DNA of 47,289 nucleotides from Firmicutes bacterium UBA5388 (GTDB taxonomy: Bacteria; Bacillota; UBA4882; UBA10575). How positions within the stretch are numbered: the stretch's first letter is position 1; the number at the start of each line of letters is the position of its first letter. Location: NCBI GenBank assembly GCA_002409975.1, contig DHOO01000035.1, forward strand, positions 42,177-89,465, read 5' to 3'. The position numbers were made by a program, and so were the translations under genes. The notes below the pieces were generated by a model that worked only from the letters and a program-made list of their open reading frames with translations, searched no databases and had not been told where the DNA came from. Below are positions 17,004 to 25,678 of this stretch, piece after piece.

Positions 17004-18143
17004 TCATCTGTTGTATGTTTCCTTGAGAGAACTTTTTGTTTCCTGAAAATAGCGCCAATCATCCACTTGCACCCCTTCAGGAATCCCTCCCGAATCCATC
17101 AGGAAAAATCCTTCCTTAATCGTAGAAAATAGGCGGGTCAGATACTCTTTCTGTTCCTCTCGCGGCCAGTTATAAAAGAACTTATTAATTCCACCGGTAA
17201 AAGTAATTTTCTTCCCATACTCCTGAATGAGAGCTTTCATCTCCATACCCTCAGAGGGGTCAACCGGGTTGAGCATGTCAATGCCCAGGTCAAACAGATC
17301 CTTCATAATAAGGTTGATATTGCCGTGACTATGCATATGAAGAAACCCGCCGTAATCATGGCAGAGATCAGCAAGACTGCCATGCCATTTTCTAAAATAC
17401 TTGCGGTATAGTTCTGGGCTCATCAGGAGACTATTCCCGCTACCCAAGTCATCACAGAAACAAATAATGTCAACCCCTGCTTTCAAGAGCTGCTCAGCAA
17501 GGCGTAAATTATATTCACCCAGTGTATCAATAACCCGCTGTACCGCCTGGGGTTCAAGCAGCAAATCGACCAGCAGTTTCTCATAGGGATAAAGAAAATA
17601 ATGCACCCCCGAGAAAAACCCATTCAGATTGGTGAAAGTCATTAAGTCATGATTTTTATGATAAGCAATCTCGGCAGCCAAATTTTCGTATCGGGCAGGG
17701 TCATCGGGATTCGGTAATTGAAAAGAGACAAAATCGGCGAGGTCCTGGAGAGGATAATCGTAATGATGGTAAAAATGTGGGTTGTATCTAACCTCTTTCC
17801 GAACACCCGTTTCATATCTGGTAATTCTCATCTCTTCCGTTCGTAATTCTGTCTTCTCAGCAAACTCTCCCGGACCGCCGTGCCCAAAAGCCAACCCGGC
17901 TCCATGTCCGACAGGGACCGCCGGCATATCGGCCTTGGCGGCATAGTATGCTTTAACCTCCCAATCGACCCGGGGAGAAGCCCCGTAAATAAATTCATCA
18001 CCCGGAAGGATATCCGAGAAAATACACTCTTTTCCTAATAACCGTTCTGCCACCTTTTCATCAAAAAAACCCATGGTCCAGGAGACAACTTGATTGGATT
18101 CTTTGTTTAAAACTGCTAAAAACTCTTCCCTCTTCACCATCAT
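17004..18143 (-). CDS. uroporphyrinogen decarboxylase-fold protein, catabolic context
   Basis: A 379-aa protein of the URO-D/cobalamin-methyltransferase (MtaA-like) superfamily. Recognisable features are IICFCDDLGSGNSLLMSPELYRKYF and FLHMHSHGNINLIMKDLFDLGIDMLNPVDPSEGM, the pattern of the many UroD-like proteins found in sugar and methyl-transfer clusters rather than in haem synthesis. In MtaA-type enzymes the zinc site is an H-x-C motif; here the region reads HMHSHG, so metal binding is uncertain. No haem genes are nearby. It follows the AGE-family gene by about 100 bp and may belong to that operon. Start ATG at 18143 or 18140, with a weak ribosome site. Function not assignable. Confidence 0.72.
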   Translation of the reverse strand: MMVKREEFLAVLNKESNQVVSWTMGFFDEKVAERLLGKECIFSDILPGDEFIYGASPRVDWEVKAYYAAKADMPAVPVGHGAGLAFGHGGPGEFAEKTELRTEEMRITRYETGVRKEVRYNPHFYHHYDYPLQDLADFVSFQLPNPDDPARYENLAAEIAYHKNHDLMTFTNLNGFFSGVHYFLYPYEKLLVDLLLEPQAVQRVIDTLGEYNLRLAEQLLKAGVDIICFCDDLGSGNSLLMSPELYRKYFRKWHGSLADLCHDYGGFLHMHSHGNINLIMKDLFDLGIDMLNPVDPSEGMEMKALIQEYGKKITFTGGINKFFYNWPREEQKEYLTRLFSTIKEGFFLMDSGGIPEGVQVDDWRYFQETKSSLKETYNR

Positions 18144-18246
18144 GATCACACTCTTTTCTCTTAGATAAATCCTTCCAGGCTTGTCGCTTCACCCGGCTCA
18201 CTTTGTGAAGTGAAGGTAGCCAGCATGAAGTAAAAACTGTATTCAG

Positions 18247-19497
18247 TCACCACTTCTCTAAAAGCTCCAAAAGAAGCAGGAGATTCCGAGCAATGTGAAA
18301 CGGGTCTTTTACCGGAAGGGCAACAACTTTATCCACGGGCTTCCCTTGTCGATCACGAATTTGGATCCATTCACCGTTATTTTGATGGGGAAAGGTTTGG
18401 AAGCTATAGTCCTTCACCTTCTGATACTGGGCTAAAAGCTCCTTCTTGCCGGAAAGTCGGTATGCAAGTAACGTCGTATAGAGGGCTTCGGAATGTACCC
18501 ACCAGAGTTTATCATCCCAAGTCCCCTCCAGTTTTGCCAGCATCGGATGCCCGACAAACTCGCCGACTTCTCCCCGGGGTTTTCCTCCGTCTTTATCGAC
18601 AAAATGTAACAAGCCACCGTATTCCTGATCCCAACCAAGGTTAAACATGGTTTCCGTCACCTTAAGCGCTTGAGCTACAACCTCATCCATTCCAGCCTCG
18701 ACCGCATAATGGAGGATAAACCACATATCCTCCAAGCTGTGTCCGGGGTTCATAAAGCGCCCAAAAATACAGGGATCAGTCCCCTTTGTATCAGAATTCT
18801 TGATCAACTCGTGCACCCGACCATCGTCAGTCTGAAAATCAGTCAAGTCTAGCACCAAAGCATGACATCTCTCTCGAAGCTGATCAGCCTCGGGTGCGTC
18901 TAAACTATCCGCGGCTGCTAGTAACTCCTGGGTGATGTTAAGAAGAATCATCGTAACCCCGTGTGACCGATATCCTTTGGGTATGGGCTCCGGTTCTGTT
19001 GGAAAACTATTCGCCTCAATCCGAGCGATAATGGATTGATATAAAGCTAAAGCCTTGCGGAAAGCCTCTTTCTCTCCCGCGACCATCGCATACTTAGCAA
19101 ACCCCAATACAACAAAGCAGTCCGCATAGATGCTGGTATCATACCCCTTCCCCGCCATCGGTTCTTTAGGTATTCCCTCCCGGCTCACCAAGAAAGCACA
19201 GTGACCATTAGGAAGAAGAGCATACTTCCGTAGGAAATCATAACCCTCCTCGGCCAGCCGAAGGTAGTCAGAGTTTCCCTTGTTTATCTCAGCCAGTTTG
19301 GAATAAAGCCAGACTACTCTACCCTGCGACCAAAGATACTTATCGGTGCTGATTAACTTTTCTCCGCTATTATTGAAGCAGGTATAACATCCACCATACT
19401 CCCGGTCGAACGCTTTCTGTAACCAGAAAGGCAAGATCTTATGATATAGATGCTCATGATAAAACCGATAATCTTCAGCTATTCTTTGTTTATTCAT
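18247..19497 (-). CDS. AGE family (N-acylglucosamine 2-epimerase-like) protein
   Basis: A 416-aa (alpha/alpha)6-barrel protein. It has features typical of the family: the N-terminal HLYHKILPFWLQKAFDREYGGCYTCF, KYLWSQGRVVWLYSKL, the active-site His region FMNPGHSLEDMWF and KLWWVHSEALYTTLLAY near the C-terminus. Members epimerise N-acetylglucosamine to N-acetylmannosamine, or act on other sugars such as cellobiose or mannose, and sequence alone does not decide. It has no signal peptide. It lies downstream of the module B permeases (gap about 90 bp), which supports action on the imported sugar. Confidence 0.85.
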   Translation of the reverse strand: MNKQRIAEDYRFYHEHLYHKILPFWLQKAFDREYGGCYTCFNNSGEKLISTDKYLWSQGRVVWLYSKLAEINKGNSDYLRLAEEGYDFLRKYALLPNGHCAFLVSREGIPKEPMAGKGYDTSIYADCFVVLGFAKYAMVAGEKEAFRKALALYQSIIARIEANSFPTEPEPIPKGYRSHGVTMILLNITQELLAAADSLDAPEADQLRERCHALVLDLTDFQTDDGRVHELIKNSDTKGTDPCIFGRFMNPGHSLEDMWFILHYAVEAGMDEVVAQALKVTETMFNLGWDQEYGGLLHFVDKDGGKPRGEVGEFVGHPMLAKLEGTWDDKLWWVHSEALYTTLLAYRLSGKKELLAQYQKVKDYSFQTFPHQNNGEWIQIRDRQGKPVDKVVALPVKDPFHIARNLLLLLELLEKW

Positions 19498-19586
19498 AAT
19501 TTAAGCCCTCAAGCCCCCTGCTCTCCGGGCTACATTTCACCACTTTTCTCTCATCTTCTGCTCTTTTCTACCCTGTAGCAGATACC

Positions 19587-20423
19587 CTATCCCTTGAGAC
19601 CGGAAAGGGTAATCCCCTCAATTATTTGCCGACGGAAAATAGCAAAGACAGTAATAATTGGGATGATAGAAATGACCGAACCGGCAGTAATTGATCCATA
19701 ATCCACCGTAAATCGGTGTTGGAACATGCCCAGACCAAGCTCCATAGTGTATAAGTTAATATCATTCGCCACCAACAACGGCCAGATAAAATCGGCCCAA
19801 GCATTTTTAAAAGAAAAAATCGCCAGAGCGGCCATCGCCGGCTTACTGAGAGGAAGAATAATTCGGTAGTAGATTTTAAAGTTGGAACAGCCATCTATTT
19901 TGGCGGCATCCATCAACTCGTCCGGAATGATGACAATATTCTGCCGCATAAAGAAAATACCGAAACTCATAATCAGTAAAGGTAAGGCCAGACCTTGATA
20001 GGTATTGATCCACCCCAGCTTATTCACCATCAGATAAAAAGGAATCATGTAGGATTGAAAGGGAACCATTGCTGTGGCAAGAATAGTCATGAAAATCAAA
20101 TTCTTCCCCGGAAATTTATATTTAGCAAAGATATACCCGGAAAGTGATGAAGTCAGTAAAATAAATATAGTAGAGATGGTCGAGACCATCAGACTATTGA
20201 GGAAAAAACGGTGAAACGGCGCAGTCTGAAAGGCTTCGATGTAATTCATAAACGTCGGTTTACGCGGAATAAAACTCGGAGGCCAAGTGATGACTTCTTC
20301 CGGCGGTTTTAATGAGGTAGCAAGCATCCATATAAAAGGTAACAGCATGCTGACAGCGCCAAGAATTAAGACCATTTGTACCAGTATTTTCCCTGATTTT
20401 CGTTGATAGGATTTGGGATTCAT
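19587..20423 (-). CDS. carbohydrate ABC transporter permease, MalG type (module B)
   Basis: A 278-aa membrane permease, the same length as and clearly similar to the module A protein at 6770 (shared SMLLPFIWM-like first segment, FFLNSLMVS, SFGIFFMRQN, MDAAKIDGCSNFKIYYRIILPLSKPAMAALAIF and a GSITAGSVISIIP end). The EAA loop is around residues 180-203. The ATG at 20423 has AGGAGAG upstream; the open frame to 20462 is an upstream extension touching the partner's stop. It works with the MalF-type permease at 20463 and the binding protein at 21592. Confidence 0.91.
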   Translation of the reverse strand: MNPKSYQRKSGKILVQMVLILGAVSMLLPFIWMLATSLKPPEEVITWPPSFIPRKPTFMNYIEAFQTAPFHRFFLNSLMVSTISTIFILLTSSLSGYIFAKYKFPGKNLIFMTILATAMVPFQSYMIPFYLMVNKLGWINTYQGLALPLLIMSFGIFFMRQNIVIIPDELMDAAKIDGCSNFKIYYRIILPLSKPAMAALAIFSFKNAWADFIWPLLVANDINLYTMELGLGMFQHRFTVDYGSITAGSVISIIPIITVFAIFRRQIIEGITLSGLKG

Positions 20424-20462
20424 CCGTCTTCTCTCCTTATCCCTTAAATTTGTTTGCGTCAC

Positions 20463-21422
20463 CTATTGCAGACTGGAACCAGCTTCTTCTCCCTTAAACA
20501 ACTTTAGCTGCACTAGGGTGAAGAACATTACAATCAAGAGTAAAATTACTGCCTGCGAGGAAGCGTACCCCATCTTAAAGTATCTGAATCCGTCCTCGTA
20601 AATATTAAAGACCAGGGTTCGAACAGCATTTCCCGGAGCCCCCTGCGAACCGGTAGTCATAACATAAACCGGAGTAAAGATGTTAAACGCATCAATAGTC
20701 GAGGTGATAAAGACATACATCAGAATAGGTTTCAATAAAGGTAAGGTTATATAAAGAAATGATTGCCATTTATTGGCTCCATCGATCGCCGCGGCTTCAT
20801 AATACTGTCTGGAAATAGCCTTTAAACCAACAAGAAACATCACCATATTATAACCAAGGTTCTTCCAGATACACATCATAATAATCGAGATGAGGGCAAG
20901 ATTGGGATACATCAACCACCCGATCGGTTCGATGCCAAAGAAAGAGAGGAAGTAATTTAATAAACCATAACCGGGGTCGTAGATCCATTTCCAAATTACG
21001 GAGACCGGGACCATCGGCGTAATCACTGGTAGAAAATAAATAACCTGATAAAACCCGCTTAACTTACTGCTCTTATTCAGAGCAACCGCCAAGGCCAATG
21101 ATAAGACAATTCCAATGATTACTGTAGCAAAGGCAAAGATTGTCGTATTACGAATGGCCAGCAAAAATAGATGATCCTTAAAGATATTGATATAATTTGC
21201 TAACCCCACAAAAGGTTTGAATGGTTTTATTAGATTCCAATTAAAAAAGCTCAGCCTAATAGTAGAAAACATTGGGTAGATCCGCAACAACACGAAGAGA
21301 ACGATTACAGGGAATAAACCGGCATAACAAAATAGATAGTTCTTCATTTTTTGATTAAGCGTGTTTTGTTTACCCAGTGCTGGCATCTGATTAAGCATTT
21401 TTTGTTCACGCAGTGCTTGCAT
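20463..21422 (-). CDS. carbohydrate ABC transporter permease, MalF type (module B)
   Basis: A 319-aa six-segment permease. Its EAA loop is YYEAAAIDGANKWQSFLYITLPLL. The start at 21422 follows GGGGGTG; the frame could extend to 21509, but that stretch is taken up by a strong hairpin at 21469-21503. The cytoplasmic N-terminus carries two tandem 12-residue units, MQALREQKMLNQ and MPALGKQNTLNQ, encoded by a 36-bp tandem duplication. The paralogue in module A lacks them. Confidence 0.89.
   Translation of the reverse strand: MQALREQKMLNQMPALGKQNTLNQKMKNYLFCYAGLFPVIVLFVLLRIYPMFSTIRLSFFNWNLIKPFKPFVGLANYINIFKDHLFLLAIRNTTIFAFATVIIGIVLSLALAVALNKSSKLSGFYQVIYFLPVITPMVPVSVIWKWIYDPGYGLLNYFLSFFGIEPIGWLMYPNLALISIIMMCIWKNLGYNMVMFLVGLKAISRQYYEAAAIDGANKWQSFLYITLPLLKPILMYVFITSTIDAFNIFTPVYVMTTGSQGAPGNAVRTLVFNIYEDGFRYFKMGYASSQAVILLLIVMFFTLVQLKLFKGEEAGSSLQ
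21351..21422 (-). repeat. 36-bp tandem duplication in the MalF-type gene start
   Basis: Two adjacent 36-bp units (21387-21422 and 21351-21386) share most bases and encode MQALREQKMLNQ followed by MPALGKQNTLNQ. The divergence suggests an old slippage duplication that stayed in frame. Confidence 0.75.
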
Positions 21423-21468
21423 CTGCACACCCCCACTTATCGTTAGTCCTGCAGAGAGAAGAGGGGAA

Positions 21469-21503
21469 ACGGGTCTGCGGTCAGTACATCCGCCGCAGCC
21501 CGT
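21469..21503 (-). promoter_or_regulatory. intercistronic hairpin between binding-protein and permease genes (module B)
   Basis: ACGGGTCTGCGG (21469-21480) and CCGCAGCCCGT (21493-21503) form an 11-bp GC-rich stem with one bulged T and a 12-nt loop. No T-tract follows. The position matches the hairpins at 8592 and 31056, each just downstream of a binding-protein gene. Confidence 0.6.
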
Positions 21504-21591
21504 CCTCATTCCTGTTTCTCCAAAATTAGCTTTTTTAGTTCAATTCCTGCGTCTATTAGACGTTAATGCGTATCCATTATTGTTAGAGGAG

Positions 21592-22890
21592 TTAATCAGC
21601 ATAGATTCCGTTTTCCTTAAGGATAGCATCGGTCTCCGCCGCAGCGTCCGCAATTACTTTGGCCAGTTTGGTTGGGTTATCAACGAGGGATTCATCCATA
21701 AACGCCTTGATTAGACGCTCCGCCAGTTTGGTTTGAATCTCGTCATAGCAGGCTAAGGAGGGGTAACCATAGAGATTAAAACCTTCCGGTAGATCCATAA
21801 ATGCCCTATACTGCGGAACCTCTTGATAGATTGGCTCGTAATCGGCAGAAGAACAAGGGAACCATCCTACCCTAGAGAGGAGAAATTGCTGATATTCCGG
21901 CTTCATCATAAATTGAATGAATTTCCATGCTTCTTTTGGATTCTTGGAATTTTTAGCAACATAAAAATTCACTAAAGTACAGATCGTGCCGGCTCGTTTA
22001 TTTGCGGGCAACGGAGCTGCGTCAAACTTCACCTTAGGCGCATTCTCCTTCATGAAACCTACCACCCAGGACTCCCGGGTAAACATAGCGCAAGTCTCTA
22101 AAGCAAACCCCTCGGAATCGGCTTTGACTTTATGACTGTCCACCTTATACTTGTAAAGTAGATCACTATAGAGTTTTAAGGCAGCTCTGCCCGCATCGTT
22201 ATTATAATTATTACGATATTTACCTGGTGAAACTTCAGTAATAATGCTGCCTCCGGCCGGATAGAGCCAGAACCACCATTTTTCTGCCACTCCACTGCCG
22301 CCGCCAGACTTTCTCAAGCTAATTCCAGCTCGAGTCAAATTACCGTTAGCATCGTATTTAGCCAACTTCTGCGCATAGGTAATCAGTTCTTCCCAGGTTT
22401 TGGGCGGACCAGGGAGACCGGCTTCTTTAAACATATCCACATTGTAGAAGAGCACCTGCCGACCCTGGAAAAAGGGAACACCATACAATCTTTTATTAAT
22501 CGTTGCCTCATCGAGATAAAATTGATCATAGATCCCGCTCTTCATCCACTTTTCGATATCCTTGGGGTTAGGGTCCATAAACCCGGCATCAATAAACTTT
22601 CGCATTACATATGGAGAAGTCTCCAAGATATCAGCAGCTGATTTCGAGGGGATAGCTGCCGATAATTTCTGCTCATGCTCGCGCAGAGGGTGGGTTAAGA
22701 AGGTAATCTGTACATTCGGATTTAATTTCTGGTAATCTTCAATCACTTTCGTATAGAACGGAGCCATTTCCGGATAACCGCCCCACAAACTTAGTTTAAT
22801 TTGCTTAGGCGCGGCAAAAATACCGTAACTACATAAGCCAAGAAGCAACACCGAGACCAATAACAGACATATTCTTTTATTAAGTTTCAT
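21592..22890 (-). CDS. sugar ABC transporter substrate-binding protein (module B)
   Basis: A 432-aa family 1 solute-binding protein, homologous over its length to the module A protein. The signal peptide has a hydrophobic core (ICLLLVSVLLLGL) and probable cleavage after GIFAA. A Cys follows LLGL, but Leu at -1 is a poor lipobox, so lipidation is doubtful. Shared motifs are YNVDMFKEAGLPGPPKTWEELITYAQKL, GISLRKSGGGSGVAEK and NPTKLAKVIADAAAETDAILKENGIY. AGGAGG lies upstream of the ATG. A 325-bp repeat element lies just upstream, so the gene's promoter may sit in or near that element. Confidence 0.9.
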   Translation of the reverse strand: MKLNKRICLLLVSVLLLGLCSYGIFAAPKQIKLSLWGGYPEMAPFYTKVIEDYQKLNPNVQITFLTHPLREHEQKLSAAIPSKSAADILETSPYVMRKFIDAGFMDPNPKDIEKWMKSGIYDQFYLDEATINKRLYGVPFFQGRQVLFYNVDMFKEAGLPGPPKTWEELITYAQKLAKYDANGNLTRAGISLRKSGGGSGVAEKWWFWLYPAGGSIITEVSPGKYRNNYNNDAGRAALKLYSDLLYKYKVDSHKVKADSEGFALETCAMFTRESWVVGFMKENAPKVKFDAAPLPANKRAGTICTLVNFYVAKNSKNPKEAWKFIQFMMKPEYQQFLLSRVGWFPCSSADYEPIYQEVPQYRAFMDLPEGFNLYGYPSLACYDEIQTKLAERLIKAFMDESLVDNPTKLAKVIADAAAETDAILKENGIYAD

Positions 22891-22984
22891 CGACTTTTCC
22901 TCCTTTTTAATAATGATTAAATTCCCTTATACATATAATTTTCCCCTGTGCGCAATCCCCCCTTTCTATGGTTTCGGAACAAGA

Positions 22985-23309
22985 TTTAGGAATTGCCTAG
23001 TTCAATTATTTAATTGAGAGAATTGCATAACTACCTAAGTTTGTATTTAACCAATTTAGGAAATGCCTCCTTTGTTGATTCACCCGCTTTTGATTTACAT
23101 TACTTTGTAATACTGTCGGTAGGCGGCATGAACAACTTGCTTGTCGATTGAGATTAGACAATCCTTAAGTGGGCTTATCAATATATTAATCTGAATTCGT
23201 AACATCTATAGACATCAGGGGAAATCGTGAAAGCTTGCGATAGCGTTTCCCCCGGTATAGATTGATTAGTCATTAAATCTTAAATAATTGAATTAGGCAA
23301 TTCCTTAAA
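22985..23309. mobile_element. MITE-like element, 325 bp, with about 28-bp terminal inverted repeats
   Basis: The left end (22985-23013) begins TTTAGGAATTGCCTAGTTC and the right end (23280-23309) finishes GAATTAGGCAATTCCTTAAA; they are inverted repeats over about 28 bp with a few differences. The inside has no credible ORF. It contains a second repeat end (GAATTGCATAACTACCTAA, 23020-23038) that matches the right arm of 12372-12489 beyond the GGAATTG core, a GGGGAAA...TTTCCCC hairpin at 23219-23253, and GCTTATCAATATATT at 23173-23187. It fills most of the 435-bp gap between the binding-protein gene and the amidohydrolase pair. Confidence 0.7.
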
Positions 23310-23325
23310 TTAACGGTTCACAATG

Positions 23326-24057
23326 TTACACTGTAAAGTTAAAGAGTCTTTGGGCATTCTCATAAAAAATCTTTCGTTTTATTTCAATACTAAGATCGGT
23401 ATCTGCTACCATTCCTACGGTAAAGGCAGGGTTTAAAAGGTTGGAATCGCTTCCAAAGAGTACTCTGTCTGGTCCAACGGCTTCAACCGCAGCCAAGACT
23501 TTATCAGCATCTGGAAAACTGCTACAGGGTTCCAGATAGATATTATTAGTTTTGGCCGCTGCCTCTATGCCTTCTTGCCAATTGTCACCACCCATATGCC
23601 CCATGATGATTTGGACTGAAGGAAAGGCCTTAGCAACCTCCATCAGATCGTAGGTCTGCTCGGGGAAGGTGTGCACCAGGACCGGTAAGCCCGTATCGGC
23701 AATTGCGGTAAAAAGTGTATAAGCATTCTTGCTAATCAGTCGGTAATGATTCTGCTCCGGATGAAGCTTAATGCCGACAAATTTCGGATTAGAACAATAC
23801 TTTTTAAGCTCAACCAGTGACTCCCCCAAGTAGTGCGGATTCAATACAATATAACCCCATAATTCCGCAACCCCTTGCAAATCTTCAGCTAATTCCTCAT
23901 TTCCTTCCCGGAAATCGTATAAAATAGCTGGACCAGAAGAGATGACACTTTTTTCTATCCTATTTTGTTCCATGGTTCTCAGAAAATCTTGAACCGTCAG
24001 ATTATGGACGGGAAACATCCAATTACCCAAATGTGTATGCACATCAATCAGTTTCAA
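23326..24057 (-). CDS. amidohydrolase-related TIM-barrel protein (metal ligands kept)
   Basis: A 243-aa amidohydrolase 2-type protein. It has IDVHTHLG with the HxH metal pair at residues 7 and 9, GIKLHPE, LVHTFPE, IMGHMGG and VLFGSDSN with the last metal Asp, followed by the usual NAQRLF end. It should hydrolyse or decarboxylate a small molecule in the cytoplasm. The TTG start overlaps the previous gene's TGA by 4 bp (TTGA), with GGGGGTGG about 5 nt upstream, which suggests translational coupling. Substrate unknown. Confidence 0.78.
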   Translation of the reverse strand: MKLIDVHTHLGNWMFPVHNLTVQDFLRTMEQNRIEKSVISSGPAILYDFREGNEELAEDLQGVAELWGYIVLNPHYLGESLVELKKYCSNPKFVGIKLHPEQNHYRLISKNAYTLFTAIADTGLPVLVHTFPEQTYDLMEVAKAFPSVQIIMGHMGGDNWQEGIEAAAKTNNIYLEPCSSFPDADKVLAAVEAVGPDRVLFGSDSNLLNPAFTVGMVADTDLSIEIKRKIFYENAQRLFNFTV

Positions 24058-24797
24058 GATGCCACCCCCAAAATCCTCATTATATTTTTAGACAGGATCT
24101 GCTCTTGATCCGCCTCACTGATGGTTGCTCCAGTAACCATGGATAAAGAAGAAGTGATGTAATTAAATGGTGTCTGTGAACCATATACCAATCGTTCGGC
24201 TCCAATCTCCGCCGTACAGACTTCGATCCCGTCCGGAGAATTAACGAGATGGGTCTCAAAATAGATATTAGCAGAATCCTGCCCGACTACTATGGCTTCG
24301 GCCAGATTTCCGTAGTAAATACCGGTAATCAGAAAATTAATTCTATTGTATCGCCCAGCCAAGTCCGCGATTTCCGTAATCACCCCATTATTATGGTGAC
24401 CACCCACTCTAGCTGGTATTATAACCAGCGATCCGGTACCGTTTAACTGTTGTAATATTCGGTGAAACGGGGCAAAATTATAAGGCCAATGTTGATACTC
24501 GGGAAAGAACCGAAAAGCCCGGACGCCAGAAGCAAGCATGGCGTCAATCTCCGCGGAGGCCCCTAGGTATCTATGGGGATTTAAGGTGGCGACCGGGATC
24601 ATATTCGCCTCTTTTTGGCAAACTTCAATCGTCTCTTTATTACCACTAGAAAAATCGGCGTATATCCCCCGTAGAGAACAGAGTAACATCCGGGTTACCC
24701 CGTGTTTGGCCGTTACATCTTTAATACTACTCAAGTCGGCCTGGAGTCGTCGTTGCGACCAGAAACCGAAAAATACATTCGCATCAAAAATCTGCAT
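24054..24797 (-). CDS. amidohydrolase-like protein with lost metal ligands
   Basis: A 247-aa protein of the same fold and length as its downstream neighbour. The HxH is replaced by FDANVFFG, the GIKLHP region reads RAFRFFPEYQHW, and GSD is YGSQTPF. Key ligands of the usual binuclear site are therefore absent. It may be a non-catalytic subunit or regulator of the overlapping gene product, or use different chemistry. HH at GGHHNNG is the only paired histidine. The ATG at 24797 has a modest GAGGG upstream. It lies 69 bp after the SIS gene. Confidence 0.7.
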   Translation of the reverse strand: MQIFDANVFFGFWSQRRLQADLSSIKDVTAKHGVTRMLLCSLRGIYADFSSGNKETIEVCQKEANMIPVATLNPHRYLGASAEIDAMLASGVRAFRFFPEYQHWPYNFAPFHRILQQLNGTGSLVIIPARVGGHHNNGVITEIADLAGRYNRINFLITGIYYGNLAEAIVVGQDSANIYFETHLVNSPDGIEVCTAEIGAERLVYGSQTPFNYITSSLSMVTGATISEADQEQILSKNIMRILGVAS

Positions 24798-24866
24798 TTA
24801 ATGCTCTAGCCCTCTTTTCTTGTTGATTTTCGCTCAGTGCCACATGATAGATGTTGTCGTAAATCG

Positions 24867-25625
24867 TTAGCGTAGATGTTTTACTCTTGGGAAATATTTC
24901 TCTTCATACTGCTTGTTTAATTTATCGCCATCCGGCAGATTGGCGCTGGTCCACACGGGTGGCGTAATCCCCATCTCATGCAGTTTTTCTGCCGTCCTGA
25001 TCATTAAGAGGTTAATAGCAAAGGCATTGCAATATGTTGAGGTCGGTCCCATCTTTTGCGCAATACCTTCCACCTCTACCACTGCATCTCCCAGCGGCAA
25101 ATAATTATTAATAAAGACATCAACCAATTCGTAAAGGTTCTGTCCGCTGGGATGCCTTGAAGGAGTTCCCTTCGGCACATGCTTCGCAAAGGAAGTGGAG
25201 GTAATACCGATCGATGTTACTCCCCGTTTTTTGCACTCTAAAGCACAGTCGATGGTCATCGAGTTTATTCCATAGGCATTGACAATCACCAACACATCAC
25301 CTTTATTTACATCGTAGGAGTCTAACACGGCCTGGGCATACCCGGGGGCCCTTTCAATATAGTTGGAACGTTTGGCGCCAAACATCAGGATTGTTCCCGG
25401 GTCTAATATTGGGTTCACCGGCGCCAGTCCACCCGCTCGCCATAAAACTTCCTCAGCTGCTAAATTGGAATGACCACCAGGTCCGATTACGTTAATTAAT
25501 TTGTCTTCAGAAACCGCTTTAGCTAAAATAGCAGCAGCCTTATCGAAGGATTCTTGCTCTTTTTCTTCTATTTCTTTTAACACCTCAGCAATAGTCTCAT
25601 AATAGAATTTACTGGTCCTCGACAT
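24867..25625 (-). CDS. SIS-domain protein (UPF0309-like sugar isomerase domain)
   Basis: A 252-aa protein with a single SIS (phosphosugar-binding) domain. It shows an N-terminal helix (YYETIAEVLKEIEEKEQESFDKAAAIL), then LINVIGPGGHSNLAAEEVLWRAGGL, DVLVIVNAYGINSMTIDCALECKKRG and SIGITSTSFAKHVPKGTPSRHPSGQNL. The last segment is typical of the UPF0309 group, often found beside amino-sugar uptake genes. It probably binds or isomerises a phosphosugar. The ATG at 25625 has GGAG 8 nt upstream, favoured over the GTG at 25634. It lies between nagB2 (53 bp) and the amidohydrolase pair. Confidence 0.78.
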   Translation of the reverse strand: MSRTSKFYYETIAEVLKEIEEKEQESFDKAAAILAKAVSEDKLINVIGPGGHSNLAAEEVLWRAGGLAPVNPILDPGTILMFGAKRSNYIERAPGYAQAVLDSYDVNKGDVLVIVNAYGINSMTIDCALECKKRGVTSIGITSTSFAKHVPKGTPSRHPSGQNLYELVDVFINNYLPLGDAVVEVEGIAQKMGPTSTYCNAFAINLLMIRTAEKLHEMGITPPVWTSANLPDGDKLNKQYEEKYFPRVKHLR

Positions 25626-25678
25626 CTTAATCACTCCATATCAGTTAATTTTTATCAGCCTAAAGACAATTTAAACTC

